Assembly (NCBI GenBank): GCA_016630955.3
Contig: CM049993.1
Location: forward strand, 310,001-374,000
Source of the DNA: Didymella arachidicola
Lineage: Eukaryota; Ascomycota; Dothideomycetes; Pleosporales; Didymellaceae
DNA length: 64,000 nt
Reading direction: 5' to 3'
The translations under genes and the position numbers were made by a program. This document shows positions 11,681 through 21,299 of the stretch, in pieces (positions within the stretch are counted from its first letter, which is position 1; every line of letters starts with the position of its first letter). The notes beneath the pieces are model-generated. The model worked only from the letters and a program-made list of their open reading frames with translations. It did not search any database and was not told where the DNA came from.

Positions 11681-12595
11681 CTACGATCCCTTGCTTTTCT
11701 TTTCAAGCAGCTTGCCTAGCTTGTCTAAGCCTCCAAGTCCTTGAAAGCTACCATCTGACAAATAGTCTGGCAAGATACTGTCCATCTTGCTGCTAACCTG
11801 GATCGTCCCTGCAGCTCCACCTCTCCAAATCTCCGAAGGCGGACTGTCTGGATTCTTCATAAGGTCCTTGACCACGTTCTTTGCCCATGCCTTGCGGTCC
11901 TCTGCGTAAGCTTCTGTCGTCTCGCCTGCAATAACCTTGAGCACTTCGTCCTTGATTGGTTGGTATGGCGAGTCGTCAGGAAGCGAGTACGGGTTGCTTT
12001 TGTTCTCGCCGAAGTTGGACTCCAGGGATCCGGTCTTCAGATCGACGACCTTAACGCCAAGTGGTTCCAGCTCGATGCGCTGGATGTCGTTGAACATGGC
12101 CATTGCTGCTTTCGAAGCCGAGTATGCCGAGTGATAAGGTGTGCGCAAGACAGAAGATATCGATGTATTGTTGACCACCACACTCTTGCGTCCCTTTTTA
12201 CCGGGTTCGGCGCTGGCAAGGAGAAGGGGAAGGAACGCTTGTGTTGTCGCTACGAAACCCCATACATTTACATCAAAAAGCTGCTTTGCTTTGGCGATGT
12301 CCAGATGCAGGAATGGCTGATAGTGGCCGCCGCCGACGGAGTTGATTAGCATGTCGAGCTTGCCCTTGGTCAGATGGGTGACTTCCTCAACCAGCGTTTT
12401 GATCGACTCCGCGGAGGTAACGTCCAATGGCAGTGTCTGAATTCCCGCAGAGGATAAAGCAGTCATCCGTGATGTGTCGCGCGCAGCTGCGAATACTTCA
12501 ATATCGCCATGGCTGTGAAGTGCAAGTGCAAGTGCGGAGCCGAGAGAGTTGTCTGAGCATCCAGTCACCAAGACCGTTCGTTTTGCAGAACCCAT
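11681..12595 (-). CDS. short-chain dehydrogenase/reductase, AYR1-like
   Basis: A single exon of 304 residues with a classical SDR Rossmann fold. The cofactor motif is VLVTGCSDNSLGSALA (residues 8-23), an atypical form of TGxxxGxG. An NSVGGG stretch replaces NNAG, with Tyr and Lys in YSASKAA as the catalytic pair and a preceding NNTSIS serine segment. The length and motif form fit fungal proteins related to NADPH-dependent 1-acyldihydroxyacetone phosphate reductase, though the substrate cannot be read from sequence. The C-terminus ends in Lys/Ser-rich KKSKGS. The ATG at 12595 sits directly before the Rossmann strand. A second AYR1-like gene lies at 62133; the two are clearly different paralogues. 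Confidence 0.85.
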   Translation of the reverse strand: MGSAKRTVLVTGCSDNSLGSALALALHSHGDIEVFAAARDTSRMTALSSAGIQTLPLDVTSAESIKTLVEEVTHLTKGKLDMLINSVGGGHYQPFLHLDIAKAKQLFDVNVWGFVATTQAFLPLLLASAEPGKKGRKSVVVNNTSISSVLRTPYHSAYSASKAAMAMFNDIQRIELEPLGVKVVDLKTGSLESNFGENKSNPYSLPDDSPYQPIKDEVLKVIAGETTEAYAEDRKAWAKNVVKDLMKNPDSPPSEIWRGGAAGTIQVSSKMDSILPDYLSDGSFQGLGGLDKLGKLLEKKSKGS

Positions 12596-13436
12596 CTTTG
12601 TTGCCGAGCAGTTGGAACTATATACTTGTGCTGTTTGCTCGAGAAAGAATGCAACAGTGGAGTGGCTTCGAGATCAATGAAGGGGACTGAGCAGTCATGA
12701 CGTTTTTCTAGTCCTTACCGAGGCCGTCTTTTAATTACGTACAAACAACGGCAGAAACAAAATTGCTGCAAACTCGAGTTCAAGACTAGAAAAATATCGC
12801 ACCTAAGCACGAGTCCGTAAGAATGAGAAAGTCAAACATTGCAGAGTTTTGCGCTGCGAAATATCGCTATTCGGATCTGTATTCAATGCAGATTCGCTCT
12901 TCCCGCGTCACATCAGATAATATCGAGACGCGATGCATCGGTGTCTGAGCCTGTGCAAAATGCATGTGTTCCAGGGTTATAAGGCGAAGTTGCGTGGCGA
13001 TGGAGATGCAGACGTTGGACAAAAATGCACCTCGCTGGTTGATGCCTTGGCGAATCGGCGGGGACCGCCGTCGTTCCGTTCCGTTCTTTCCTTTCCATCC
13101 TCAACCTACATCTAATGATCTCAGCTCTATGAGAGCGCTCTTAACACCAACTTTTGCTGCATGCTAGTAGGAGCGGAGAACGTAACTCTCAAGACCGTGC
13201 CTTGGCTTCTCGCATCATAGCCTGCCATGACAGCTATGCCTCGCAGGTCTGTCAACTTCGTCCCACCCATAAACAGTCGCCTCGTTCAATCGGCTTCTTC
13301 GAGCTCTCCGAATTGTCTGCAAAATTGAGCTGTGCTCTTCCCAGACACAGAGTATTTGCCTCGAGTTGAATTCTGGGAACCGTTTCACACAATGCAGAAC
13401 TTTAATGCAACAATTCTTATATCTTCTCTTATCTGA
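12596..13436. other. intergenic between SDR and first HET gene
   Basis: SDR promoter and HET-gene 3' flank. Only short frames without motifs on either strand. Confidence 0.4.
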
Positions 13437-15503
13437 TTAGTCCCTGGTATCGCTGTGAACGATCCTCGCTTGAAAGTTCACGACATCAAACACATCCTCA
13501 AAGTAATACCACTTCTCCCGGCATTCACTACACTCCAGATGAGTAGGCTCATCAAAGGTCGCAAACCTGATCTTACTCTGGAGGTGATGTGTTTGACACT
13601 TCGGGCACTCAGTCGGCAGACAAGGAACTAAATTGTCCCACGAGATTGCCGGGCCGCGGATACCATCCTCCGAGATGTCGAGGAGTCGGTTCGGTGGCAA
13701 ATCTGATAGCCACGATCGTCCACACGCACCACACGTAGCTTCGCTATGGCTCAAATGACCCTTACGCAGCAGTCTAGCTCGCATGTAGCTGTTTGATAAG
13801 CATACCGAGCAGTTGACTAAGCGAGGCGTAGTACTTGGGGCGCGGGTTGGCGGATCCTCTTCTAAAGATTGCAAACCTTGGACGTTGTTAAGAGATTCGA
13901 GGGTCTCTTGAGATTTTCCCGGGTCTTTCAATACCGTGATCGTGATACCCTTATTCACGCTCGACTGTGCTGACTGTGAAATGGCCGAGGTATGGTAGAA
14001 CAAGCCGGATTTGTCCCAAAGAGCGTGATCCGGAAGGTCTGATGCGAGCTTCTGCAGGTTCTGCAGACGGATATCATCACTTGCAGAAGCATCGAATACT
14101 GGCTTATTCCAATGCGCTGCGACCCGCATGACGTCCAGAGATCCGCATGCTTGGCCATCGCAATGCGGAGACTGGGAAAACGGATTGTCGTACGCGATAG
14201 CTGGGGGGGCATTTTCAAGGTAGTGGAAAGCAATGTCTGCGCAGGCAAGGCTGATACGCTTGACCTCCGTACGGATTTTTCCTCTGTAGAATGTAATATA
14301 GTCCAGTTCGAAGGTGGGATAACCGGACAAAAGGCGATGCCAGTCACAGACCATAGCGCGGAGAGCAAGGCAAAACACAACGCAGGGCGATATGCGGTAG
14401 TCAGCAATGAGCGCCGTGCCCGAACCGCTATTAACCAGACCCAGTAGTGCGTAGACCTTGTCCCGCACATCGGTTGCTTGACTGGAGCTGGACCAGTGTA
14501 ACGCTTGCCCTAGGTCCATGATACGTGGCCACCGACTCAGACGTAAGATGAAAGATCTGTGGCTAGATGCATGCGATCGGTGTATTCCATGTTGCGAGTC
14601 TAATCGAGGAACAACGAAATGGTCGTTGGACAGTAGACGTAGAAAATCAATGAATGACTGCCAATCCAGGATGCGTGATTTATACATGAGCACCACCTCT
14701 TGAGCTACGACAATCTCTTGTATGATCCAGACTCGATCCCAATAAGGCTGATCTTCGATATCGCGCACAGCGTTGATTTGATCAGTGTCCAACGAGCAGG
14801 TTTCATGTTGAGACCCATGGTGGCTTGATGAGCGCTCGTACTCATTACGCAGAGATGCTGTTGAAGGCTTATAGGCGACAGGAGGATATGTAGACCGTAG
14901 ACTCTTATTCGACGGGACGCGGTCACTGAGTTCCAGTCGACAACTAGATCGAAGTCGTCTGAGCGACCCTTGAGAATTGATTGACCTTGGCGGGCTGACT
15001 GATCTGGCGTGACCTTCCAGGAATCTTTTCGACTTTTTGCACTCTGCTTGATGCCTCTGGATATAGTTGAATAAGTGCCCTACATCAGCGCGTGGCTGAA
15101 GCCACGCGATTGTGTGCGTTGCCCTGCTGTAAATTCTGCGCATCATTGCCACCTGCTGATTTCTCTCTTGCGGATTTCTTTGATCGATGCAGATAGCATC
15201 GATCCATAACAGGAGACATGGAAAATTTGCTCGTATATCAGCCAGTGCATCGTATAGATTGGCAGTTACAGTTGTGCGATAATTGTTGAGTAGGATCGGT
15301 ATAGTCGAGCACGAATCTCCCCAGACATAAGAAAGAGCTGCGTACGTTGGTGGATGATCATCGATGTTATGCTCCGTGAGAAGACAAGAAATGGTGCCAG
15401 AGACCTGTGAAATATGATCGATTTGTAGCAGTCGAATTGACCCAGCCCCCACCAGGGCTTTGTACTCAAACAAAGGCACCGATCCAAATGAGGGTTGGCT
15501 CAT
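13437..15503 (-). CDS. HET-domain protein with C-terminal CxxC (zinc-ribbon-like) repeats
   Basis: A single exon of 688 residues. The heterokaryon incompatibility domain is shown by YAALSYVWGD (54-63), LLWIDAICIDQRN (98-110) with the following ERNQQVAMMRRIY, and a later YWDRVWIIQEIV block. HET proteins trigger programmed cell death on fusion of unlike hyphae; their biochemical action is still uncertain. The last 130 residues hold four CxxC pairs (CSVC, CGAC, CPKC, CSEC), which could bind two zinc ions; this is not part of the usual HET family architecture that I know. Between the domains lies a Ser/Arg-rich low-complexity insert (about 155-225) that interrupts the conserved region. The start ATG precedes the domain by the usual distance. 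It lies just downstream of a second HET gene on the same strand. Confidence 0.88.
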   Translation of the reverse strand: MSQPSFGSVPLFEYKALVGAGSIRLLQIDHISQVSGTISCLLTEHNIDDHPPTYAALSYVWGDSCSTIPILLNNYRTTVTANLYDALADIRANFPCLLLWIDAICIDQRNPQERNQQVAMMRRIYSRATHTIAWLQPRADVGHLFNYIQRHQAECKKSKRFLEGHARSVSPPRSINSQGSLRRLRSSCRLELSDRVPSNKSLRSTYPPVAYKPSTASLRNEYERSSSHHGSQHETCSLDTDQINAVRDIEDQPYWDRVWIIQEIVVAQEVVLMYKSRILDWQSFIDFLRLLSNDHFVVPRLDSQHGIHRSHASSHRSFILRLSRWPRIMDLGQALHWSSSSQATDVRDKVYALLGLVNSGSGTALIADYRISPCVVFCLALRAMVCDWHRLLSGYPTFELDYITFYRGKIRTEVKRISLACADIAFHYLENAPPAIAYDNPFSQSPHCDGQACGSLDVMRVAAHWNKPVFDASASDDIRLQNLQKLASDLPDHALWDKSGLFYHTSAISQSAQSSVNKGITITVLKDPGKSQETLESLNNVQGLQSLEEDPPTRAPSTTPRLVNCSVCLSNSYMRARLLRKGHLSHSEATCGACGRSWLSDLPPNRLLDISEDGIRGPAISWDNLVPCLPTECPKCQTHHLQSKIRFATFDEPTHLECSECREKWYYFEDVFDVVNFQARIVHSDTRD

Positions 15504-15827
15504 TGCTAGCAGGCGAGAATCATACTCATGGACAACACTAATATCGATGAGTGACGCTGAGCAATTATGATAGCAACTGTTCCTTAGAGGTTGCGTAAGA
15601 GCAAAGCCTGTGGGTAGCGGTCAGCATGTGGGGCGACCCACGGTGAGGCGGAGGCGGAGGCGGAGGCTGAGCTGACAGCTGCGTGGATAGGAACCCGGTC
15701 ACATACCTCGGAACAGCCGCAATTGGAAGGTAAAATGTGCAGCCTAATTATTCTGGCCTCGACAGCCATCACAGGAGGACTTCTTGTTTGTGCTCGACTT
15801 TTCGCTGGAAGAAGTCGGCGATGTCTT
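15504..15827. other. spacer between the two HET genes
   Basis: 324 bp with the promoter of the downstream HET gene. It includes a short GAGGCG microsatellite at 15645-15667 and no other signal. Confidence 0.5.
15645..15667. repeat. GAGGCG hexanucleotide microsatellite, 3.8 copies
   Basis: Four consecutive units, the last truncated, in the noncoding spacer about 140 bp upstream of the first HET start codon. Such tracts are slippage-prone. Confidence 0.85.
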
Positions 15828-18244
15828 TCAGACGATGCGAATATCTACGAGCTCACGGCTCGCTGCGTCCCAAATCTCGCCTTTCATGATCCCATGCACG
15901 TAGCATTCGCCCACAAGCTTGAACGTTCCGTCTCCCTCCACAGGCCTCAGAAGAAAAGGCGTGAATCCCCCTTCGAGAATCACGATCTTGTCACCCTCCT
16001 GCGCAGCGAGTGGGAACAAACCGACACACTTGACTGCAGTGATGCCCAGATTGTACCGACCAGCGCAGTGCAAGAAGCTCTCCATGAAGTCCGCACATTC
16101 GGGTGGCCCATTTATGAATCTTTGACCAGCTGGGTTGTAAGACATGACCAGCCCAGCGAGGTACTGCCAGCCGATGTCGACCTTGGCCAAACATCTGGAG
16201 CTGAGCTCTTTGGCTCGCCAGACAACGATACAGCAGCCGATTAGGACGACAGGTATGGAGTAATTGCAAAGCTGAATGATGGCTGCAATCGTATGTAAAG
16301 GGAAGTTGTCCCAGCCGAAATACCATATTGGGATATAAGCCAGGACAAGGTAGATCCACCCAATTCGTCTTAATCCGAGAATGACGAAAGGCAGACAGAG
16401 GGTGGCCAGAACGCCTGCGAGTATGACCGCATACCCAAGTCCTTTGACCATTCGGGCTTTGTATGCTAGATATTGTACAGCCAGCTCCGGCGGCGCATCT
16501 TCTCCTTTACTGTTTCGATTCGCGATAAGAGTTCTCCAGAGTACCTCTTCGAGTCTTGCTGGGTCCACTCCAGGCTCTGCGAAGATCTGCAGAATGTCCA
16601 GGTAGACGTTCGGCGTTGCGAAGAGTTGTCCCTTCGTGATGTGGTCGATTGCGTCAAAAAGGGCACCGCGGACAACGAGTGTGTTGTTCTCATCCTCAAA
16701 TCTTACCTCCATAGCCGATGGACCAGCCGCGTAGTAAGAGACTCCGTCGTCTTTGTCTTTATCTGCGAAGACTTGACCGTTCATGAGAAGATTCAAAGAC
16801 ATCACGTAGTTGGTGGGGCGAATTGGGGTCGTCCAATCGGGGACCCAGGAGGGTCCATAGGAGACGTTTTGGCATGCCTGCCTGGTTGACCCAGCCATGC
16901 CTAGTACAGCGGCACCTTGGCCTCGTTTCATCAAACCAGCAGCAAATCGCTGGCAGATGACTGGAGGACTTTGTGCAGCGAAGTATTCAATTCTGAAGTC
17001 CGGATCGTCCAAGTCCAAATCGTAGACAAGACCGAGGAGAGCATAGATTCGATCCACCGGGTTGGTGGCAAGGGATAGTCTCGTACTGTTGAGAACGTCG
17101 AGCATCTGGGGACCCTTCGTGTTGAACAAGATGCTTCCAGCAGCGCGGGCCTTTAAAGCGTTCGGTCTTGACAGTCGCTCGTATTCTAGAAGTGCTGACA
17201 GGTCTCGCCTAATGGGTAGCTTCTCATGAGGTCGCAAACCTCGCAGGTTCAGTAATCTAGCAGGGGCTTGGTCATGTTCGTCCCCACCCAGGGCCCAAGA
17301 AAGCGCTATGTAGGAGGGACCCATATAGCCCCAGATTCGGAGTCGCATACCTGCGATGGTGAAGAATGCAGATACGCCCTCCAATGCATCAACAGCCATG
17401 TGATGGTTGAAGAAGGTCAGGCCCATTTCTAATAGACCATGGTTACTGTGTATAACGCGGGCAGCCAACCAGAGGTTTCTCCAGTCAATTTGCAAGTCTC
17501 CACAGTATATGACGGGATCCAAAGCGTTGACTAATTCTTGTGCAACCCAAATACGGCGGAACCTATGCACGAATTCAGTGAGCTGGGAGAGAGCTGGCAG
17601 TGTATGTCTCACCAAGGTCGTAACCAGAACGCACGCAAAGCGTTCCACCTCTTGTCACCTTTCTCGGGCGGGTCAAACCCATTCTCCAGAGCGAGAGCAT
17701 ACGCTTCCGAATTTGAATTATTCAGTGTCCAGTCTAGGTACTCTGCATAATCTGCTATATGGTTGATAAGTGGGATAGCGAGATGACTGTCGTCGGCTTC
17801 TGGACCTAGATGGATCTGCACATGCTTCGCGATGCGATAAATATCGGGCATGAGCCGGATTTGCTTTCCTTTCTCCTCAGAGTCCTGGTCCACTTGATTG
17901 ATGCAGATGGAATCAATCCAGACAAGAGTGCTTGTGTCATCTGGCGAGAGCCTCTGTAGGATGTATTGCACATGCGCAGTGATCCCGATGACATATTGTT
18001 GATCGATCACAAGACTGAACGGTGTTCTTGTATCTGTTCCCCAGGTGTAGGAGATCGCATCGTAAGGATATGGGTGCTCGAGATGCGGGTTCCAAACATC
18101 GTCAGCAGGAGCTTCGCAGTAGATGGGATTCGTCAGTGGGATGTGAATGAGCGAACCGGAAATCTGCCCAGTGTTGCTCTTGGGATCCAATCTGAGCAGT
18201 CTGATCTCGCCTTTGTTGAGGGGTTTGTAGGCGTAGGGTCTCAT
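15828..18244 (-). CDS. HET-domain protein with transmembrane C-terminal half
   Basis: Exons 18244-17613 and 17562-15828 flank a 50-nt intron whose removal restores the family motif RPWFRRIWVAQEL, giving 788 residues. The HET domain shows YDAISYTWGTDT (61-72) and WIDSICINQVDQ (109-120). Residues about 586-660 form at least two strongly hydrophobic segments, followed by a soluble tail ending in an SH3-like region typical of long HET-6/het-c-like proteins. The start was set at MRPYAYKPL, which is the standard beginning for the family; an ATG 16 codons upstream would add a hydrophobic leader and is an alternative. Neighbour of another HET gene of very different sequence, so the pair is not a recent tandem duplication. 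Role in allorecognition is inferred. Confidence 0.87.
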
Positions 18245-18753
18245 TCTGTTTACACTAAGGCAAGAAAGAAATGGCGAGAGTAATAAATGCACCGTACGAC
18301 ATTTAGCGAACTCTGCGCCTCAGAACTATACTACCCGCATGGTGAGGCTGAGCTATACGGCGAGCTACGTGACAGTCCTGCAGGAGGTGGTAACGATTCG
18401 CAGCCTGGGGCTTGCGTAGAGAAAGCACCGCTGTGGGTATGGCGCGCGTCATGCGTCGATCTTAGGAGTCCGGTGAGGCAGCGTTGATGTTGAGGGCGAA
18501 AAGAAGGAAGTACGAGCCCGGCGCAATTGCCGCTTGCCATCAAAGCGCCGAACGTCCGTGGCGCCTGCCTGCCCTGTGTAGCGTAGCGGCCTAATCGTAT
18601 GATCGAAAGCAGCGGGTCCAGTACGGCAGGCTGCCTGAACCACACACTGGTAGATTCGAGCTCTTCGACTACCCCATAAGTTGTGTACACAGCTAAGATG
18701 ATATTGGACAGACCCTATCGCCAGCCCAAGACGCAGTATTGTAGGAACGGATC
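18245..18753. other. intergenic between HET and membrane-protein gene
   Basis: HET promoter plus 3' flank of the next leftward gene. I see no further gene. Confidence 0.4.
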
Positions 18754-20694
18754 CTACAACATGAACCTATCAGTCCATCGTCCCTTTCCACTCGCTTTCC
18801 TCTCGCTTCCAACGTAGCTCTTCTCCTCTTCTTCCCACTTCTTGCGCTCCACACGTCTCCTTGCCGAGTATGCTCGCGCGAACTTCCACGCTTCCGTGTC
18901 CGCGAGATTCCAGTGCTCCACAGCATCAACAATACCACGCATAAATCGATCTTTCGACTTGATAGCATCGCGGGCTTTGTTCAGCCTGCTCTTCTCCTTC
19001 TCTGTCCATATGCTATCAGGAACCTCGACGCCCTTTACCGGCTCGGGGAAGGCCGGGCGCGGGAACACGATCAGCTCGCTTTTCTCGCTCGGACTTGTAG
19101 GCTCCTTGGTCTTGGAAGCAATTGTAGGTAGCTCGAAGCCGAAAATCCAATCTAGGTCATCTTTGCTTGTTCGCTCGGCTGTGAGCCATAGTGTGTGTGC
19201 TGGGCTCGCTGCGATGAGCTCTTTGAACTGCAGTAGTCGGAAAGATTCGGAGTGCTCGGTGCCAATAGATTTCTGTGTCAGGGTCTTGAGCCAAAGATCG
19301 CGCTTGGCGTTCTTACGGAGGAAGGAGACGTCGAGGTTGTCGCGGGTGTAGTGTAGCGAGTTAATAGTGTATGGGTGCGGTACTGTGCCGACGGTGAAGA
19401 ACTTGGTGCTGTTGACCAACTCTGGGAAAAGCTGTAGCTTGGGAGCATTCTTAGTGCTGCAAGGCACGCACTTTGGGCGATTCGGTGGACATGACTTTGG
19501 CATCGGTGAGGAGGGACACTGTGTGAGGTTGCGGGCAATGTCGATGGAGGGCTCGATCAGCGATGTAGTGTGCTCAGGCAGAGGCTGGGCGATGACTAGG
19601 CCCTCTGGATGCTGTTCTTGGAAGGTGAGATGGAGATGCGAATTGATCAGACTGCTCAGCAAGTCCAAGCCCTCAGCCTGCGTGGTGTTGGTGAGCTTAT
19701 CGGCAACTGTCTTGTACAACCTGCCGAGGACGTCGGTGCTGTAGTATGCAATGGCATTCGTCTTTGTGTCTTTCGCGATGTCTGTTGGGGTTAGGATGTT
19801 GACCACGGCACCTCCATCCTTGGTCGCAGTCGCAGCAATTTTGTCTTGGTTTGCTGTGACGTTCTTCAAAAGCGGGCTGTTGACTAGCTTCTTGATAGCA
19901 CTCTCCACAGCGGCCGAGTCACCGTAGAAGAGACCACTGTTCAGGCTCTCGACTCGGGATAGCTGAGGGTACTCGTGTCGGCGTAGGAAAGCCAACATGG
20001 GATTCTCATACTCGGCCATGGGCAATGCAAGCGAGTTTGCGAGTATGCCTCCCCTCATGTTGCCCCAAGCCAGCCAGCGCATGACTTCCACCTCGACCTT
20101 TGAATCGAGCTTCATGCGCTGGAACAGCTGGTATTGCGGGTGTTGCTCGGCTTCCTTGCGGGACAGCACCACTGGCCTAAAGCCCTGTGCCCACCATGCT
20201 CGGCGCCATGCAAGCACCAGACGATTCTCTGCCTCGGCGACCTCCTTCGCCTGCTTCTTACGGACATTGTAGTATGTGTACACCGGTGGTCGTTCTTTCA
20301 GCGGGGGGAGGAGGGCGGTGTTCTCATCGAGAGTGATACTGGACGAGAAGGGATTACGCCACTTGAAGTCGGTGAGCCATTCAAGCTTGCCGTACGAGCT
20401 GGCGGCGGTGCTGTTAGGTCGCGCGGCAGGCCCAGGCGGCTTGTGTACCAAGGGGCTGAATGGGTTCGGAACGGCAGGAAGAGTGCCAACATCTGGGAGA
20501 TGGACTTCTGGGATATGTGGGTTCTTGACGGCATCGGCGACAGACTCGTAGGTCGGTAGGTCGGCGGTTGAGGGAGGGCCCTTGAGCGTGATAGTGATAA
20601 GGACGATCAAGATGACAACGAGAAGCGCTTGGAATCTCCGCGGCGGCATCTGCAGCGTCACAGGCCGCCCAAAGATGGTGTGTTGCACCGGCAT
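18754..20694 (-). CDS. type II membrane protein, possible Golgi/ER glycosyltransferase-like
   Basis: A single exon of 646 residues beginning at ATG 20694; the nine codons upstream in frame start with GTG and are not used. One hydrophobic anchor (ALLVVILIVLITI, about residues 20-32) follows a short Arg-rich cytosolic tail, so the bulk faces the secretory lumen. The stem is Pro/Ala-rich. The luminal part has a conserved-looking segment RLVLAWRRAWWAQGFRPVVL and NMRGGILANSLALP, reminiscent of fungal glycosyltransferase-like proteins, and a CPPNRPKC cysteine cluster. I do not recognise a specific family or a DxD motif that I can defend. The C-terminus is basic and helical. It shares a divergent promoter with LYS2. 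Confidence 0.7.
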   Translation of the reverse strand: MPVQHTIFGRPVTLQMPPRRFQALLVVILIVLITITLKGPPSTADLPTYESVADAVKNPHIPEVHLPDVGTLPAVPNPFSPLVHKPPGPAARPNSTAASSYGKLEWLTDFKWRNPFSSSITLDENTALLPPLKERPPVYTYYNVRKKQAKEVAEAENRLVLAWRRAWWAQGFRPVVLSRKEAEQHPQYQLFQRMKLDSKVEVEVMRWLAWGNMRGGILANSLALPMAEYENPMLAFLRRHEYPQLSRVESLNSGLFYGDSAAVESAIKKLVNSPLLKNVTANQDKIAATATKDGGAVVNILTPTDIAKDTKTNAIAYYSTDVLGRLYKTVADKLTNTTQAEGLDLLSSLINSHLHLTFQEQHPEGLVIAQPLPEHTTSLIEPSIDIARNLTQCPSSPMPKSCPPNRPKCVPCSTKNAPKLQLFPELVNSTKFFTVGTVPHPYTINSLHYTRDNLDVSFLRKNAKRDLWLKTLTQKSIGTEHSESFRLLQFKELIAASPAHTLWLTAERTSKDDLDWIFGFELPTIASKTKEPTSPSEKSELIVFPRPAFPEPVKGVEVPDSIWTEKEKSRLNKARDAIKSKDRFMRGIVDAVEHWNLADTEAWKFARAYSARRRVERKKWEEEEKSYVGSERKASGKGRWTDRFML

Positions 20695-21299
20695 TGCAAG
20701 CAAAAGAGAGAGGAAGGACACAGCGTCTACGGCGACATGGGTGAATGCTGCGACTGCCTGCGAACTACGTGTCGACGGTCAGATTGCACCACCGGTATCT
20801 TGGTATCCGCACTGGCTGCCTATAACGATGGCAAGACCTACAGGAGTACAGTATGAACACGAGAAAAGCTAATTGGCAAGACAAAACTAGCGCAAAGGGA
20901 ACGACAAGTCGCAGTACATCTCCAGACACGAACGTCGTTTCTCACAGCGAGTGGTGACGCGTCGCGCATGGCCCATGTTCTGCTCGAATATGCCGCGCCG
21001 CTAGCGCAAAAGCCCGTAGGGCTGATCAGCCTGAGCCTCCCCAGAATTTTAGTGCGGGACCAACTGAAATGCCGATACCGCATGAGTCGACGAAAGTCCC
21101 TCTGCGTCATTCCTCAGTCAATCTTCTCTAGACTTTTTTCTCTTTACACGCAGTCATAGGGGGATGCACGCTGACTTCCTGTCAATTATTCGAACATTTC
21201 TTATAGACAAAGCCAGGCTGGATTGAGTCCATTGGCAGCCACACACGCGATCCCCACCAGCTTCACCTGGAGAACTTCGCCTTGCAATTGAACGCGACA
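20695..21299. promoter_or_regulatory. divergent promoter between membrane-protein gene and LYS2
   Basis: 605 bp spacer, with TGAGTC at 21083-21088. No additional LYS2 coding exon was found here: frames in this region carry no adenylation- or condensation-like sequence. Confidence 0.45.
21083..21088. promoter_or_regulatory. possible Gcn4/CpcA-type core TGAGTC upstream of LYS2
   Basis: Same heptamer TGAGTCG as upstream of ADE4, about 217 bp before the LYS2 ATG. Lysine genes are classic general-control targets, but a six-base core is weak evidence alone. Confidence 0.3.

Noticed and set aside
20695..20721. Nine extra codons upstream of the type II membrane protein
   Set aside because: The first codon is GTG; the ATG at 20694 is the first standard start and keeps the signal anchor.
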